The translations under genes were made by a program, and so were the position numbers. Below the pieces are notes generated by a model. That model did no database searches and was not told the origin of the DNA. It was given only the letters and a program-made list of their open reading frames with translations. From NCBI RefSeq assembly GCF_024359545.1, contig NZ_JAKQZG010000001.1, positions 124,001 through 188,000 on the forward strand: 64,000 bases of DNA, in the 5' to 3' direction. Of the stretch, positions 38,083 through 47,447 are shown piece by piece (positions within the stretch are counted from its first letter, which is position 1; each line of letters starts with the position of its first letter). Source of the DNA: Jiella marina (lineage in GTDB: Bacteria > Pseudomonadota > Alphaproteobacteria > Rhizobiales > Rhizobiaceae).

Positions 38083-40590
38083 CTACCGCGCCAAGTCCTG
38101 CCTGGTCCGCATTTCCGGGGGGATGGTCATCTGGTTTGCGTTCATGCGCTCGCGCGCCAACGCTTCGATCCTCGTACGCAGATCGGGATGGCGGTTGAGG
38201 AATTGGGCGAAGTCCTGCGCCGACAGGCGTAGCAGCGACGAATAGGCAATGGCGCGCACATCCGCCTGCCGACGAATGTTGAAGATGATCGCCAGCTCGC
38301 CGAAGATCTCGCCGCTGCCGAGGCGCAGCTTGACGTCTCCGCGTTCGACCTCCACCGCGCCCGACGCGATGAAGTAGGCGGCGTCGCCCGCCTCTCCCGT
38401 CCGGATCACGTTCATGCCCGGCGGCGCAAAAACCGGACGCAACTGCCGGCTGAGGTCGCGCCTTTCGCGCTCTTCGAGATCGGGGAACAGGTCGCAGCGA
38501 TTGATCAGGCTCAGCGTGTCGAGGCCTAGATCGAGTTCCGGCCGCCTGGTCTGCAGGGCGCGTCGCTTCTCAAGGCCCTTGAGGACGCTGCGCTCGACCT
38601 CGGCGTTGATCACGCCGGCGCGCCGCAGGCGCTCGATCTCGGCAGCCTTGAAGGCTGTCACCGAGCGGGCAATGATCATGCGCTCCAGCCGTGCGCCGTA
38701 GGCCGGATACTGCAGCCGGATCGCCGCGATCTCCCGCTCGATGAGGAGCTGACGCTCCTTGACCGCCGCAATTGCCTCGTCCGTTGGCCGGTCTCCGAGT
38801 ACCGGGCGAAGCTCCGCCTCGGCAAAGGGGAGGAGTCGATCGATGACGAGCGAGATTTCCGACAGCCGTTCGAAGCGGTCGGCAAGTCGCTTGGAGAGAA
38901 GGCGGCTGTAGCCGAAGTGCCTCTGCAGGCGGAAGCTCAGCCTGTCCAGTCGGTCGAAATCGGCCTCGTCGCGATTGGCCTTCGCATAGCCCGCCTGGCC
39001 GGCGCTGCGGATGAGATCGAGCCGCCGCCTCGCTTCGGCCGCGAGCTCCCGGGCGATCTGAGGCGCGATCTTGGCTTCGGTGAAATGTGCCAGAACGATC
39101 TCCCGCTGGCGGTTCGTCAGCGTGATCAGCGCCAGCCTCAGCTTTTCCTCATCGAGCAGGCACGCCGTCGAGGCAAAGGGATCGACCGCGAGATCCAGCG
39201 CCTCGTCGCTGTCACCCCGGGAAGTGTTCTGAAAGCGTTCCGCCATGGACCGGGCAAGCGCCTCCACCTTCAACGAGGTTGCGGACAGAGCGAGATCCCG
39301 GACGGCCCGGTCGACACCCGAAAGGACGTCGAGCCGCAGCCGCTGGATCAACAGCCGCAGCGTCGTTCCCTGAACGAACAGGGTCGCCAGCGTGTAGCCG
39401 GTGGCAATTGTTGCGACGAAGGCAGCGATGGGACGGGGGATCGCGTCATTCTCCGTCACCGACAGGGCCAGCGCCAGGGTCATCGAGCCACGGAGACCGC
39501 CCCAGATCATCACCAGCGAATAGGCAGGCGAAACGCCGCCATAAAGACCCAGGCGCGCGAGCACGGGAAAGCTCCCGAGGATCACGATCGCCCGGGCGGC
39601 AAGGGTCGCGACGAAGACGACGGCAAGGAGAAGAACATCATGAAGCGTTGCCTCACCGATCAGGCTCGGGACCAGGAGCGAGGTCATCACGAAGATCAGG
39701 ATCGCCGACCAGGAGGCCAGCTGTTCCCACGTGTCGTTCAGATGGTGCCACGTCCCCCCGGCGATGCGGCCCGGCGCGTAGGTCGCAAGGGTCACGCCGG
39801 CCGAGACTACAGCGATGATGCCGGAGACCTGCAGGATCTCCTCGCCGATCCAGTAGGCGAGATAAGGCACGGCGAGACTGAGCGAGACGAAGGAGATGCG
39901 ATCGTCGGCAAGCGATCGTGCCAGAAGGAGAAAGGCCTGGGCCACGAGCCATCCCAGCAAGGCCCCGCCGAGCGGCAGCAGCAGAAGGCTCGAGATGACG
40001 CCGACGAAGGACAGCGAGCCAGGGGCGGTGAGGGCGGTCGTGAAGATCAGGAAAAGCGAGATCGCCGCCGCGTCATTGAACAGGCTCTCGCTTTCGACGA
40101 GACGGGTCAGCCGCTCCGGCGCGCCGACTTCCCGGAAGATCGCGATCACCGCCACCGGATCGGTCGTCGCAATCAGCGAGGCGACCAGCAGGCAGGCGAG
40201 CAGCGGCATGCCTGCCAGCGGCCACAACGCCAGCGCTGCCCCGAAGGTCGCGACGATCACCGCCACCAGCGCGAGGATCAGGATCGGCAGAAGATCCTCG
40301 CGGATCCGATGCATGTCGACGCCGAGCGAACCCTGGAAGATCAGCGTCGGTAGAAAGACGTAGAGGAAAAGGTGCGAGCCGACCGGAAGATCGAGGATCT
40401 GCGCGGAAAAATCAGCCGGCAGCAGCGAGCCCGGATTGGCGATGGAATAAAGACAGATCGTGCCGATCGCCGTTCCGCCGGCCGCAAGAACGATCGAGAC
40501 CGGCAGACGCAGCCAGCGGGCCACCGGCCGCGACAGGGAGCCGAGGGCGACGACGAGGGCCACGAGGGCAACGACTGTGGGAAGCGACAT
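38083..40590 (-). CDS. Na+/H+ antiporter (CPA1) with cyclic-nucleotide-binding domain
   Basis: The 835-residue protein has an N-terminal CPA1 exchanger of about 12 helices (1-425) with D144 in ATTDPVAV and the Asn172-Asp173 pair (ESLFND) of electroneutral exchangers. A helical cytoplasmic linker (about 430-700) follows, then a cNMP-binding domain (about 705-815). The phosphate-binding cassette begins FGELAI near residue 763 and keeps the Arg (RRQADVRA, residues 773-780). It faces the adenylate cyclase gene tail to tail with 62 bases between. Direct gating of exchange by cAMP, as in sperm SLC9C1, is an inference; the start at 40590 begins the first helix. Confidence 0.9.
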   Translation of the reverse strand: MSLPTVVALVALVVALGSLSRPVARWLRLPVSIVLAAGGTAIGTICLYSIANPGSLLPADFSAQILDLPVGSHLFLYVFLPTLIFQGSLGVDMHRIREDLLPILILALVAVIVATFGAALALWPLAGMPLLACLLVASLIATTDPVAVIAIFREVGAPERLTRLVESESLFNDAAAISLFLIFTTALTAPGSLSFVGVISSLLLLPLGGALLGWLVAQAFLLLARSLADDRISFVSLSLAVPYLAYWIGEEILQVSGIIAVVSAGVTLATYAPGRIAGGTWHHLNDTWEQLASWSAILIFVMTSLLVPSLIGEATLHDVLLLAVVFVATLAARAIVILGSFPVLARLGLYGGVSPAYSLVMIWGGLRGSMTLALALSVTENDAIPRPIAAFVATIATGYTLATLFVQGTTLRLLIQRLRLDVLSGVDRAVRDLALSATSLKVEALARSMAERFQNTSRGDSDEALDLAVDPFASTACLLDEEKLRLALITLTNRQREIVLAHFTEAKIAPQIARELAAEARRRLDLIRSAGQAGYAKANRDEADFDRLDRLSFRLQRHFGYSRLLSKRLADRFERLSEISLVIDRLLPFAEAELRPVLGDRPTDEAIAAVKERQLLIEREIAAIRLQYPAYGARLERMIIARSVTAFKAAEIERLRRAGVINAEVERSVLKGLEKRRALQTRRPELDLGLDTLSLINRCDLFPDLEERERRDLSRQLRPVFAPPGMNVIRTGEAGDAAYFIASGAVEVERGDVKLRLGSGEIFGELAIIFNIRRQADVRAIAYSSLLRLSAQDFAQFLNRHPDLRTRIEALARERMNANQMTIPPEMRTRQDLAR

Positions 40591-40791
40591 TGAGGGAACA
40601 CACCACGCTTGCAGGCGATTTTGCTTTGCAGCGTGCATTACCAAAAGGCAAGTTATGCCGTGGATGTGGTCTCGTCAGGTGTGGGGCGCCGAGAGGTCGC
40701 CGGTTCGCTCCGGGGCACCGTTCGCCCGTCGGAGATATGGCAGACAGGGCAGGCGGGCCGATTCAGGCCGGCGCCGCCTCCGCCCTTTGCG

Positions 40792-41664
40792 TTACAGCAT
40801 CAGGCGTCCGCCCGTCACCGCAATCACCTCGCCGGTCACGTAGGTGGAATCGTCCGAGGCGAGATAGACATAGGCCGGCGCGAGTTCTGCCGGCTGGCCG
40901 GCGCGGCCGATTGGCGTGGAGGAGCCGAAGGACTTGATCTTCTCGTCGGTCATGGTCGCCGGGATGAAGGGTGTCCAGATCGGTCCGGGTGCGACGCCAT
41001 TGACCCGGATACCGCGATCGATCAGCCGATGGGCAAGGCCACCGGTGAAATTATAGATCGCGCCCTTGGTCACGGCATAGGGCAGGAGGCCCGCGGAAGG
41101 ATCGCTCGCATTGATCGAGGTGGTGTTCACGATGGTCGCACCGGGCTTCATATGCTTCAGCGCCGCCTTCACCATGAAGAACATCGAATAGACGTTGGTG
41201 CGGAAGGTCACGTCGATCTCTTCGGCCGAAAGCTCTTCGAAGTCGGCGATCACCTTCTGATGCGCCGCGTTGTTGACCAGAACGTCCAGGCGCCCGAACT
41301 CGGAGGCGGCGCGCTCGACGATCGCAAAACAGTGGCCCTCGTCCTTCATGTCGCCGGGCATCAGCACGCAGCGCTTGCCGGCTTTCTCGACCCAGCGCTT
41401 GGTTTCCTCGGCATCCTCGTGCTCGTCGAGATAGGACACCAGCACGTCGGCGCCTTCACGGGCAAAGGCGATGGCGACCGCCCGACCGATGCCGGAATCA
41501 CCACCCGTGACGATCGCGGCTTGGCCATCGAGCTTGCCGGAACCCTTGTAGCTCTCCTCCCCATGATCGGGTTTCGGATCCATCGCTCCCGTGGTGCCGG
41601 GTAGCGTCTGCTTCTGTTCGGGCTGGGGCGGCTGCGGGTAAGCCGTGCGGGGATCACGGGCCAT
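40792..41664 (-). CDS. YghA-like short-chain dehydrogenase
   Basis: The 290-residue SDR has a 45-residue N-terminal Pro/Gln-rich extension, the NAD(P) site VTGGDSGIGRAVA, NNAAHQ, and the catalytic Ser-Tyr-Lys (NTTSINA and YAVTKGA). This architecture is that of YghA/YdaD/GSP39-type oxidoreductases, often induced by general stress, with substrates poorly defined. The start at 41664 has an AAAGGA site. A role in osmotic or oxidative protection is suggested only by family and by the regulators that follow. Confidence 0.9.
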   Translation of the reverse strand: MARDPRTAYPQPPQPEQKQTLPGTTGAMDPKPDHGEESYKGSGKLDGQAAIVTGGDSGIGRAVAIAFAREGADVLVSYLDEHEDAEETKRWVEKAGKRCVLMPGDMKDEGHCFAIVERAASEFGRLDVLVNNAAHQKVIADFEELSAEEIDVTFRTNVYSMFFMVKAALKHMKPGATIVNTTSINASDPSAGLLPYAVTKGAIYNFTGGLAHRLIDRGIRVNGVAPGPIWTPFIPATMTDEKIKSFGSSTPIGRAGQPAELAPAYVYLASDDSTYVTGEVIAVTGGRLML

Positions 41665-42032
41665 CTTGCGGTCCTTTCTGGATTTTGCGGGCGCCATGCA
41701 CTGCATTGAGGCGGCGCCTCATTTCATCCTCGCAAATCCCGGGGCGCAGCAGGCGTTCCTCGCCGATCCATCAGCGGTCGCGCGAATTTGGTGGCTGGCC
41801 ACCAAGCCGGCGGTTTGCAAAGCGATCGATCGCTCAGAACGGGCTTGGACCGGCTCAAGGCCGTGCGACGTCTTCAAAAGACACGTTCGAGACATCGCCA
41901 ATGGGATCGTCGAGTTCGCAACGCACGCAAACGCGGCCATCAGCCTGACAAAAGCAGACTCTTATCGGTATAGCGGGCGGATCGCCGGGAGGCGCCGCCG
42001 TCGCATTCACCGCCGGTGGCGGCGTCGTATCC
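41665..42032. other. 368-bp region without a supported gene
   Basis: It separates the dehydrogenase start from the 3' end of the MarR gene, both on the minus strand. Short frames here have no ribosome site or recognisable sequence. It must contain the dehydrogenase promoter. I looked for an EcfG-type promoter (GGAAC-N16/17-CGTT) and did not find a convincing one. Confidence 0.4.
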
Positions 42033-42518
42033 TCAGCGCAGCCGGCGCAGCCTTTCAGACATCAGCGCGTCCAGGCGCTCCGTGGCCTGGCACATCGCCT
42101 CGGCCTCTTCGTCGCTGACACCGCGAAGAATGTAGAACTCCACCTCGGCCCAGAGCTCCTCCACCTGCTTGCGCACCTCGTTTCCCTTCGGTGTCAGGTG
42201 GACGATGGTGTGGCGGCGATCGGAGGGACCGTTGGACCGGCGGACCAGCCCTGCAAATTCAAGGCGATCGAGCATCTTCGATGCCGTCGAGGACCGTACG
42301 CCGAGAGTATCTGCCAGCTCCGAGACAAGGACGGGTGGCCCATCCTCGGGCAAGGCCATCAGCATGTGATCCTGGCCGGGATGGAGGCCGATCTCGGCGA
42401 GCCGCAGGGTGATGAGTGCGCGCCCGCTCTTCATGATACTCACCAGCGATGGAACGAAGCCCCGCGCAGCCGGGCGAGCTTCGGCCTGTTCGAGAATCTG
42501 ATGGTCGTTCATATCCAT
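42033..42518 (-). CDS. MarR-family transcriptional regulator
   Basis: The 161-residue protein has the MarR winged helix core (about residues 45-120), including LVSELADTLGVRSSTASKMLDRL as recognition region in two parts and the wing SDRRHTIVHLTPKG. The target and ligand are unknown. The dehydrogenase gene lies downstream on the same strand after a long gap, so control of it is possible. An alternative start two codons later is equally likely. Confidence 0.92.
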   Translation of the reverse strand: MDMNDHQILEQAEARPAARGFVPSLVSIMKSGRALITLRLAEIGLHPGQDHMLMALPEDGPPVLVSELADTLGVRSSTASKMLDRLEFAGLVRRSNGPSDRRHTIVHLTPKGNEVRKQVEELWAEVEFYILRGVSDEEAEAMCQATERLDALMSERLRRLR

Positions 42519-42865
42519 GGTTCCTTGCCCCTTCGAAACAAGTGTTCAACTCGACATCCGCCCCGGATTGGGGCGACGACTGAATCAAGTTCCCATGAAA
42601 ACAAGGTCTCCCGACCTGTGTGGTTCCCTATACGATTTAAGAAATCCGACCGAAAATTATCCTACTTTATATTATGTGATGGGTACTAGGACACCGCTTT
42701 TTGGGCACGCCAACTTGGTACGATCTTGGCTGAAACGCCGTCAAGCGCGGCCGTCGGATGCCTGCAGTGCAATTCGAATCTGTGCCGTCCGCGTGCATCG
42801 GGCGAAGCAAAGTCACGTCTGACTTCGAGGACCTTCGGTTGCGTATGAGGTCCCTGCGGTTGGGG
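42519..42865. other. AT-rich intergenic region
   Basis: About 350 bases between MarR and the response-regulator gene, without a supported gene. The stretch from about 42635 to 42690 is markedly A+T-rich against the surrounding sequence (for example TTATCCTACTTTATATTATG). It may include the MarR promoter, or be recently acquired or decayed DNA. Confidence 0.4.
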
Positions 42866-43252
42866 CTATCGATTTGAAATCGTTCTCAGACTCTCTGCCA
42901 GAGCCTCCGGATCGAACGGTTTCTGCCACCGAGGCATATCGCGGTAGTGATCCGGCATCCCGCCCGGATCGTAGCCTGTCGTGAAGACGAAGCCGACGCC
43001 GCGACGGGCAAGCTCATCGGCGATTGGATAGACGGACTCTCCCTGAAGATTGATGTCGAGGACGGCGAGATCTGGTATCACCTCTTTCTCGATCAGCAGG
43101 CGAAGCGCCTCCGGGGCCGAGGCGAACGGACCGACCACCTCGGCGCGAAGACTTCGCAACGCCCGGCATATGTCGTCGGCAATGAAATACTCGTCTTCGA
43201 CGACGAGCACGCTCAGGCCCGCCAAGCTGATACCGGCTTCGTCTCTGGCCAA
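42866..43252 (-). CDS. Single-domain response regulator
   Basis: A 128-residue receiver without an output domain. The acidic pair E19-D20, phospho-acceptor D66 (AVLDINLQ) and K111 (WQKPF) are intact. The FTTGYD stretch resembles the 'FAT GUY' subgroup of single-domain regulators that modulate general stress signalling through HWE/HisKA2 kinases in alphaproteobacteria. An HWE kinase gene is 1.3 kb away, so the two may talk to each other, but they are on opposite strands with a regulator between. Confidence 0.88.
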   Translation of the reverse strand: MARDEAGISLAGLSVLVVEDEYFIADDICRALRSLRAEVVGPFASAPEALRLLIEKEVIPDLAVLDINLQGESVYPIADELARRGVGFVFTTGYDPGGMPDHYRDMPRWQKPFDPEALAESLRTISNR

Positions 43253-43485
43253 TTCGTTCTCCGTGTGTCGCTGTCTTCACCCGGTTGGACATGGTGAGAC
43301 AAGAACTCCGACTTGCCGTGCCCGGCGCATTTCACCGCGCCGGATACCAAGGGGAATTCTTGTTCTAGAGTGCTGGAATTGCAGGGCCTAGCCGAAAGCG
43401 ATCTGCAAAAAAAATGTACTAGTTAAAATGCGGTCGGCCACCGGCCAGATATCAGGCGTGACATGCATCATGAGGCCTTGTCACG

Positions 43486-44271
43486 ATGAGCATCCGACTC
43501 GTTCGAAAGCTCAGCCAGTTCACACCATTGTCAAACGGAGACGCGCAGGCCCTCAACCGGCTTAGCGAGGCGCGGCTTCGTCTTTATCAGCCCCGTGACA
43601 CGATCATGCACGAGGGTGAGCCGCCCAAGGTGATCAACCTCTATTTGGATGGCTGGGCCTATCGCCACAAGGACCTCGCCAACGGCAAGCGACAGATCAC
43701 GTCGATCTTCGTGCCGGGCGATCTCTGCGACGTCAACGTCTTCGTTCTGGACAGAATGGACCACAGCGTCTCGGCTCTGACATCGGTCGCTGTGGCCGAG
43801 ATCTCGCGCAGCGCATTTGAACAACTGATCTCCGAGCATCCGCGCATCGCCCAGGCGCTCTGGTGGGAGACGCTCGTCACGGCCGCGATCCAGCGGGAGT
43901 GGACGACCAATCTCGGACAACGCGACGCCGCGGAGCGCATCAGCCATCTGTTCTGTGAATTGTTCGTGCGTCTGCAATCGGTCGGACTGACGTCCGGCAA
44001 CAGCTGTCCGCTACCCCTGTCCCAGGCCGAGATCGGCGAAACGACCGGCCTGACGATCGTTAGTGTCAACCGCGTGCTGCAGGATTTCCGCCGGACCAAG
44101 CTCATCGCCCTGAAGCGCAAGACGCTGACGATCCTCGACTTCGAGGCGTTGAAACAACGCGCAATGTTCAACCCCAACTACCTGCATCTCGGCCGCACCG
44201 ACCACGCGTTCTCTACAGAAGGTGAGGAAAGTACGGGACTGCCGAGCCAAGACGAAGAGACGGACGAGTGA
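43486..44271 (+). CDS. Crp/Fnr-family regulator (copy 1)
   Basis: The 261-residue protein has an N-terminal cNMP-like beta roll (about 20-135), the dimer helix, and a Crp-type helix-turn-helix (about 180-225, LSQAEIGETTGLTIVSVNRVL). It lacks Fnr-type N-terminal cysteines. The phosphate-binding cassette of a cAMP receptor is not recognisable (GDLCDVNVFVLDRMDHSV in its place), so it probably does not bind cAMP. It is a clear paralogue of the protein at 46605, sharing ALWWETLV, REW-TNLG and NPNYLHL-like segments. Ligand and targets are unknown. Confidence 0.9.
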   Translation: MSIRLVRKLSQFTPLSNGDAQALNRLSEARLRLYQPRDTIMHEGEPPKVINLYLDGWAYRHKDLANGKRQITSIFVPGDLCDVNVFVLDRMDHSVSALTSVAVAEISRSAFEQLISEHPRIAQALWWETLVTAAIQREWTTNLGQRDAAERISHLFCELFVRLQSVGLTSGNSCPLPLSQAEIGETTGLTIVSVNRVLQDFRRTKLIALKRKTLTILDFEALKQRAMFNPNYLHLGRTDHAFSTEGEESTGLPSQDEETDE

Positions 44272-44594
44272 GGCCTTCGAAGGCGTTCTCAACCAGGCTT
44301 CCCGCAATGCGCAGATCGGGAGGGGAACTGGCGCCACACGTTGACGAAATCCGCTCGGTTCTTTCTCCTGACGATAGCGAGAACCCACATGCCTGCCCTT
44401 CGTTCGTCTAGCTGGCGCCTGGAAAAGCTTTGAGAATTTCGGAATTTAGAAGCTTTGCCATGCGTCCGAAATCGCATCGAGCGCGTTATCGATCGGAAAA
44501 GCGCCACCACGCATTCCCGAGCGAATATCGGGACGCTGGCGAAGAGTAGAAGGCACAGGGCAGGCGAAGTCCTCGTCACGACAGGGAGGCCGCC
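44272..44594. other. Intergenic region before the HWE kinase
   Basis: These 323 bases have no supported gene. Around 44425-44460 are two AAGCTTTG copies bracketing repeated GAATTT units (AAGCTTTGAGAATTTCGG, then GAATTTAG and AAGCTTTG). The arrangement could be a regulator site for the kinase gene. No terminator is evident. Confidence 0.4.
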
Positions 44595-46430
44595 ATGATT
44601 GAAACTCAGGCGGACATCGCAAAGGCCATCACGATGCGCGAACTCATCTCGGCCTATGACTGGCAATCCACTTCGCTGGGTTCCCTTCCGTCCTGGCAGC
44701 CCGATCTCAGGATCGCGGTCGATCTGATCCTCAATTCTCCACTCGCCATGGCCGTGTTGTGGGGGCGAGACCTGATCCAGATCTACAACGACTCCTACCG
44801 TTCCGTCATGGGCGACAAGCACCCGGCCGGGCTGGGTCAACCGGTACGCGATTGCTGGCCGGAAAGCTGGGCTTTCAGCGCGCCGATCTATGAGGGGGTC
44901 TTCCACGGTGAGACGCGCACCTTCAAGGACCAGAAGCTTCGTTTCGATAGAAATGGCGATCCGGAGAACTCCTGTTTCGATCTCACCTATGGCCCGATCA
45001 TGGAGAAGGGCGAGGTAGGCGGGGTGCTGGTGACCGCGGTCGAGACGACCGGAAGGCGCTCGGCGGAACTGCAGCAGAAGCAGAGCGAGGGGCGTTTTCG
45101 CCTGATCGTGGAGAATGCGCGAGACCATGCGATCTTCACGACCGATGTCCAGGGTCTCGTCACCGATTGGCATGGCGGCGCCGAGGAGATCTTCGGCTAC
45201 GAGGCCAAGGAAATCCTCGGGCAAGATTCGGCGCTCCTTTTCACTCCCGAGGACCGCAATGGGGAGGTGCCGCGCGAGGAACTCGAGGACGCCGCGCGGG
45301 ATGGGCGCGCGCCGGATGTGCGATGGCATTTGCGCAAGGACGGAAGCCGGGTCTTCATCGAAGGCAGCGTCAGCGCCCTCAGAGGTCCGGGCGGCGAACT
45401 GCAGGGCTTCCTGAAGATCGGTCAGGACGTCACGGCCCGTCGCCAGGCCGAAAGGGAGCTTCGTCAGAGCCGCCGTGACATGCAGGCTCTGATCGAGGGG
45501 ATCCCGCAGCTCGTCTGGCGGGCCGACTCCGCCGGAGACTGGCTCTGGGCCAGCCCGCAATGGACGCGCTTTACCGGCTTGTCGAACGAGGTCAGTCGGG
45601 GTGAGGGATGGTTGCAGGCTGTCCACCCGGATGACCGGGAAACCGCCCGCACCGCCTGGCGACGGGCTATGGAAAAACGCAGCTTCTCGGCCGAGTATCG
45701 GCTACGCGAGGCTCGCAGCGGCGGGTTTCACTGGTTCAGCACGCGCGCGATGCCGACATTCCTGGAAGATGGGCAGATCGGCGAGTGGTTCGGGACATCG
45801 ACGGATATCGATGACTTGCGCAAGCTCGAGCAGAACCAGCGCATCATGCTCGGCGAACTGCAGCATCGCGTGCGCAACACCCTGGCCGTCATACGTTCGA
45901 TCGTCCGGCGGACCGCGGAAACCAGCGAAACGGTCGAGGACTATGCGATGCATCTCGAGGGCCGCATCGATGCGTTCAGTCGCGTCCAGTCGGCCCTGAC
46001 CCGCAATCCGACTGAAGGTGTTTCGCTCCTCGAACTGGTCGCGGAAGAACTCATCGCGGCCAGTGCGCGGGAGGGTGAGGACTTCGTCATCGATGGACCT
46101 GAGATCTGGCTTCCGCCGCATATTGCGGAGACGTTCGGCCTTGCCCTCCATGAACTCGCAACGAACGCGCTGAAATATGGCAGCCTTGCAAACTCTGGTG
46201 GCCAGGTACATGCTAGCTGGACAATCGAGAAGACCGAACGATGCCGCACGCTGCAGTTCGAGTGGAAGGAAAGCGGTGTCGCGAATGTCGAAAGGCCGGC
46301 CCGATATGGATTCGGGTCAGAACTCTTGTCCAAGACATTGAAATACCAACTGGGCGCCGAAACGACACTCGATTTGTCGCCGGACGGTCTGCATTGTCGC
46401 ATCGATCTGCCGTTGCCGTCGAAGTCATGA
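44595..46430 (+). CDS. Three-PAS HWE-family sensor histidine kinase
   Basis: The 611-residue cytoplasmic kinase has no membrane segment. It carries three PAS-like domains (about 35-150, 165-285 and 295-415) followed by an HWE dimerisation domain with phospho-His424 (ELQHRVRNTLAVIRSI) and an ATPase domain with HELATNALKYGS. HWE kinases often feed general-stress or light/redox responses. No canonical PAS cofactor residue, such as the NCRFLQ of LOV domains, is visible. It lies between the two Crp/Fnr paralogues and may act with the single-domain regulator nearby. Confidence 0.93.
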   Translation: MIETQADIAKAITMRELISAYDWQSTSLGSLPSWQPDLRIAVDLILNSPLAMAVLWGRDLIQIYNDSYRSVMGDKHPAGLGQPVRDCWPESWAFSAPIYEGVFHGETRTFKDQKLRFDRNGDPENSCFDLTYGPIMEKGEVGGVLVTAVETTGRRSAELQQKQSEGRFRLIVENARDHAIFTTDVQGLVTDWHGGAEEIFGYEAKEILGQDSALLFTPEDRNGEVPREELEDAARDGRAPDVRWHLRKDGSRVFIEGSVSALRGPGGELQGFLKIGQDVTARRQAERELRQSRRDMQALIEGIPQLVWRADSAGDWLWASPQWTRFTGLSNEVSRGEGWLQAVHPDDRETARTAWRRAMEKRSFSAEYRLREARSGGFHWFSTRAMPTFLEDGQIGEWFGTSTDIDDLRKLEQNQRIMLGELQHRVRNTLAVIRSIVRRTAETSETVEDYAMHLEGRIDAFSRVQSALTRNPTEGVSLLELVAEELIAASAREGEDFVIDGPEIWLPPHIAETFGLALHELATNALKYGSLANSGGQVHASWTIEKTERCRTLQFEWKESGVANVERPARYGFGSELLSKTLKYQLGAETTLDLSPDGLHCRIDLPLPSKS

Positions 46431-46604
46431 CATAGGGTAGCCGAGACCTAATAAACCATGTTCCGATTTGCGCGCAGGAACGTATGCATCGAGTAACGAC
46501 TCACCGCCAACACCTGGCTGGTGAAGAACACGCGCCACTGGAGCATCATTCTCCGTCTTGAGGTACACGGCCGCCGCCAAGTTCAACTCGCAAAAAGGGC
46601 AGCC

Positions 46605-47375
46605 ATGTACAATCCACTGCTTAGAAAGCTGAGCCGCGCGATTGATTTGACGGCCGAGGACGAAAAGCTCCTGAACGAGGTCATCGGGGTGCAACGCGGC
46701 GTGGAAGCCAGACAGGATATCATCCAGGAAGGAGATCGACCGGAAGAGGTTCACCTCATCGTTCAGGGCTTCGCCTGCCGCTACAAGCTTCTGCCGAACG
46801 GGGAACGACAGATCGTCGCGATCCTCATTCCGGGTGACTTCTGCGATCTGCATGTGGCGATCCTCGGTGAAATGGACCACGGGATCGCAACGCTTTCGCG
46901 CTGCAAGGTGGTCCACATCCCCCGGAAGACGATCGACGAACTGACTCGCAATCATCCGCGGATCACCCATGCCCTGTGGTGGGCGACGCTCGTGGACGAG
47001 GGGATCCTCAGGGAATGGATCACCAATCTCGGTAGGAAGCCCGCCGAGCGTCACATCGCCAGCCTGATGTGCGAGCTGTATCTGCGGCTCAAGTCGATCG
47101 GTCTCGTGAGCGACCACACCTTCGAACTGCCGATGACTCAGCAGGAGGTGGCAGATGCCGTGGGGATCTCGATCGTTCATGCCAACCGGATGCTGGCGGA
47201 ACTGCGCGAGCGCGGACTGGTGGCCTTCCAGGGAAGGCGGGTCCGTATCACCGACATCGACGAACTGGTCGCCTTTGCCGGTTTCAACCAAAACTACCTG
47301 CACTTGACGCGTCGAAACAATCCCGAGAATGGCCAGCGAATTGTCCATGATCAGGGACGGGAACAGGGAACGTAG
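46605..47375 (+). CDS. Crp/Fnr-family regulator (copy 2)
   Basis: The 256-residue protein from the ATG at 46605 has a cNMP-like domain (about 20-135) and a Crp helix-turn-helix (about 170-215, MTQQEVADAVGISIVHANRML). As in copy 1, the cAMP phosphate cassette is degenerate (GDFCDLHVAILGEMDHGI). A longer frame starts at 46521, but residues from 46605 align best with copy 1. The stop is 72 bases before the DUF6894 gene. Its role is unknown. Confidence 0.9.
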   Translation: MYNPLLRKLSRAIDLTAEDEKLLNEVIGVQRGVEARQDIIQEGDRPEEVHLIVQGFACRYKLLPNGERQIVAILIPGDFCDLHVAILGEMDHGIATLSRCKVVHIPRKTIDELTRNHPRITHALWWATLVDEGILREWITNLGRKPAERHIASLMCELYLRLKSIGLVSDHTFELPMTQQEVADAVGISIVHANRMLAELRERGLVAFQGRRVRITDIDELVAFAGFNQNYLHLTRRNNPENGQRIVHDQGREQGT

Positions 47376-47447
47376 GCTGCCACTGTCGAGCCCTTCATTT
47401 CGTCAGCGGCGTCTTGCATCCCTATCATCCCGCATCGGAGCATTGTG

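Noticed and set aside
38917-40353. A long plus-strand frame opposite the antiporter
   Set aside because: Arg/Gln/Asp-rich composition typical of an antisense frame; the minus strand has exchanger and cNMP motifs.
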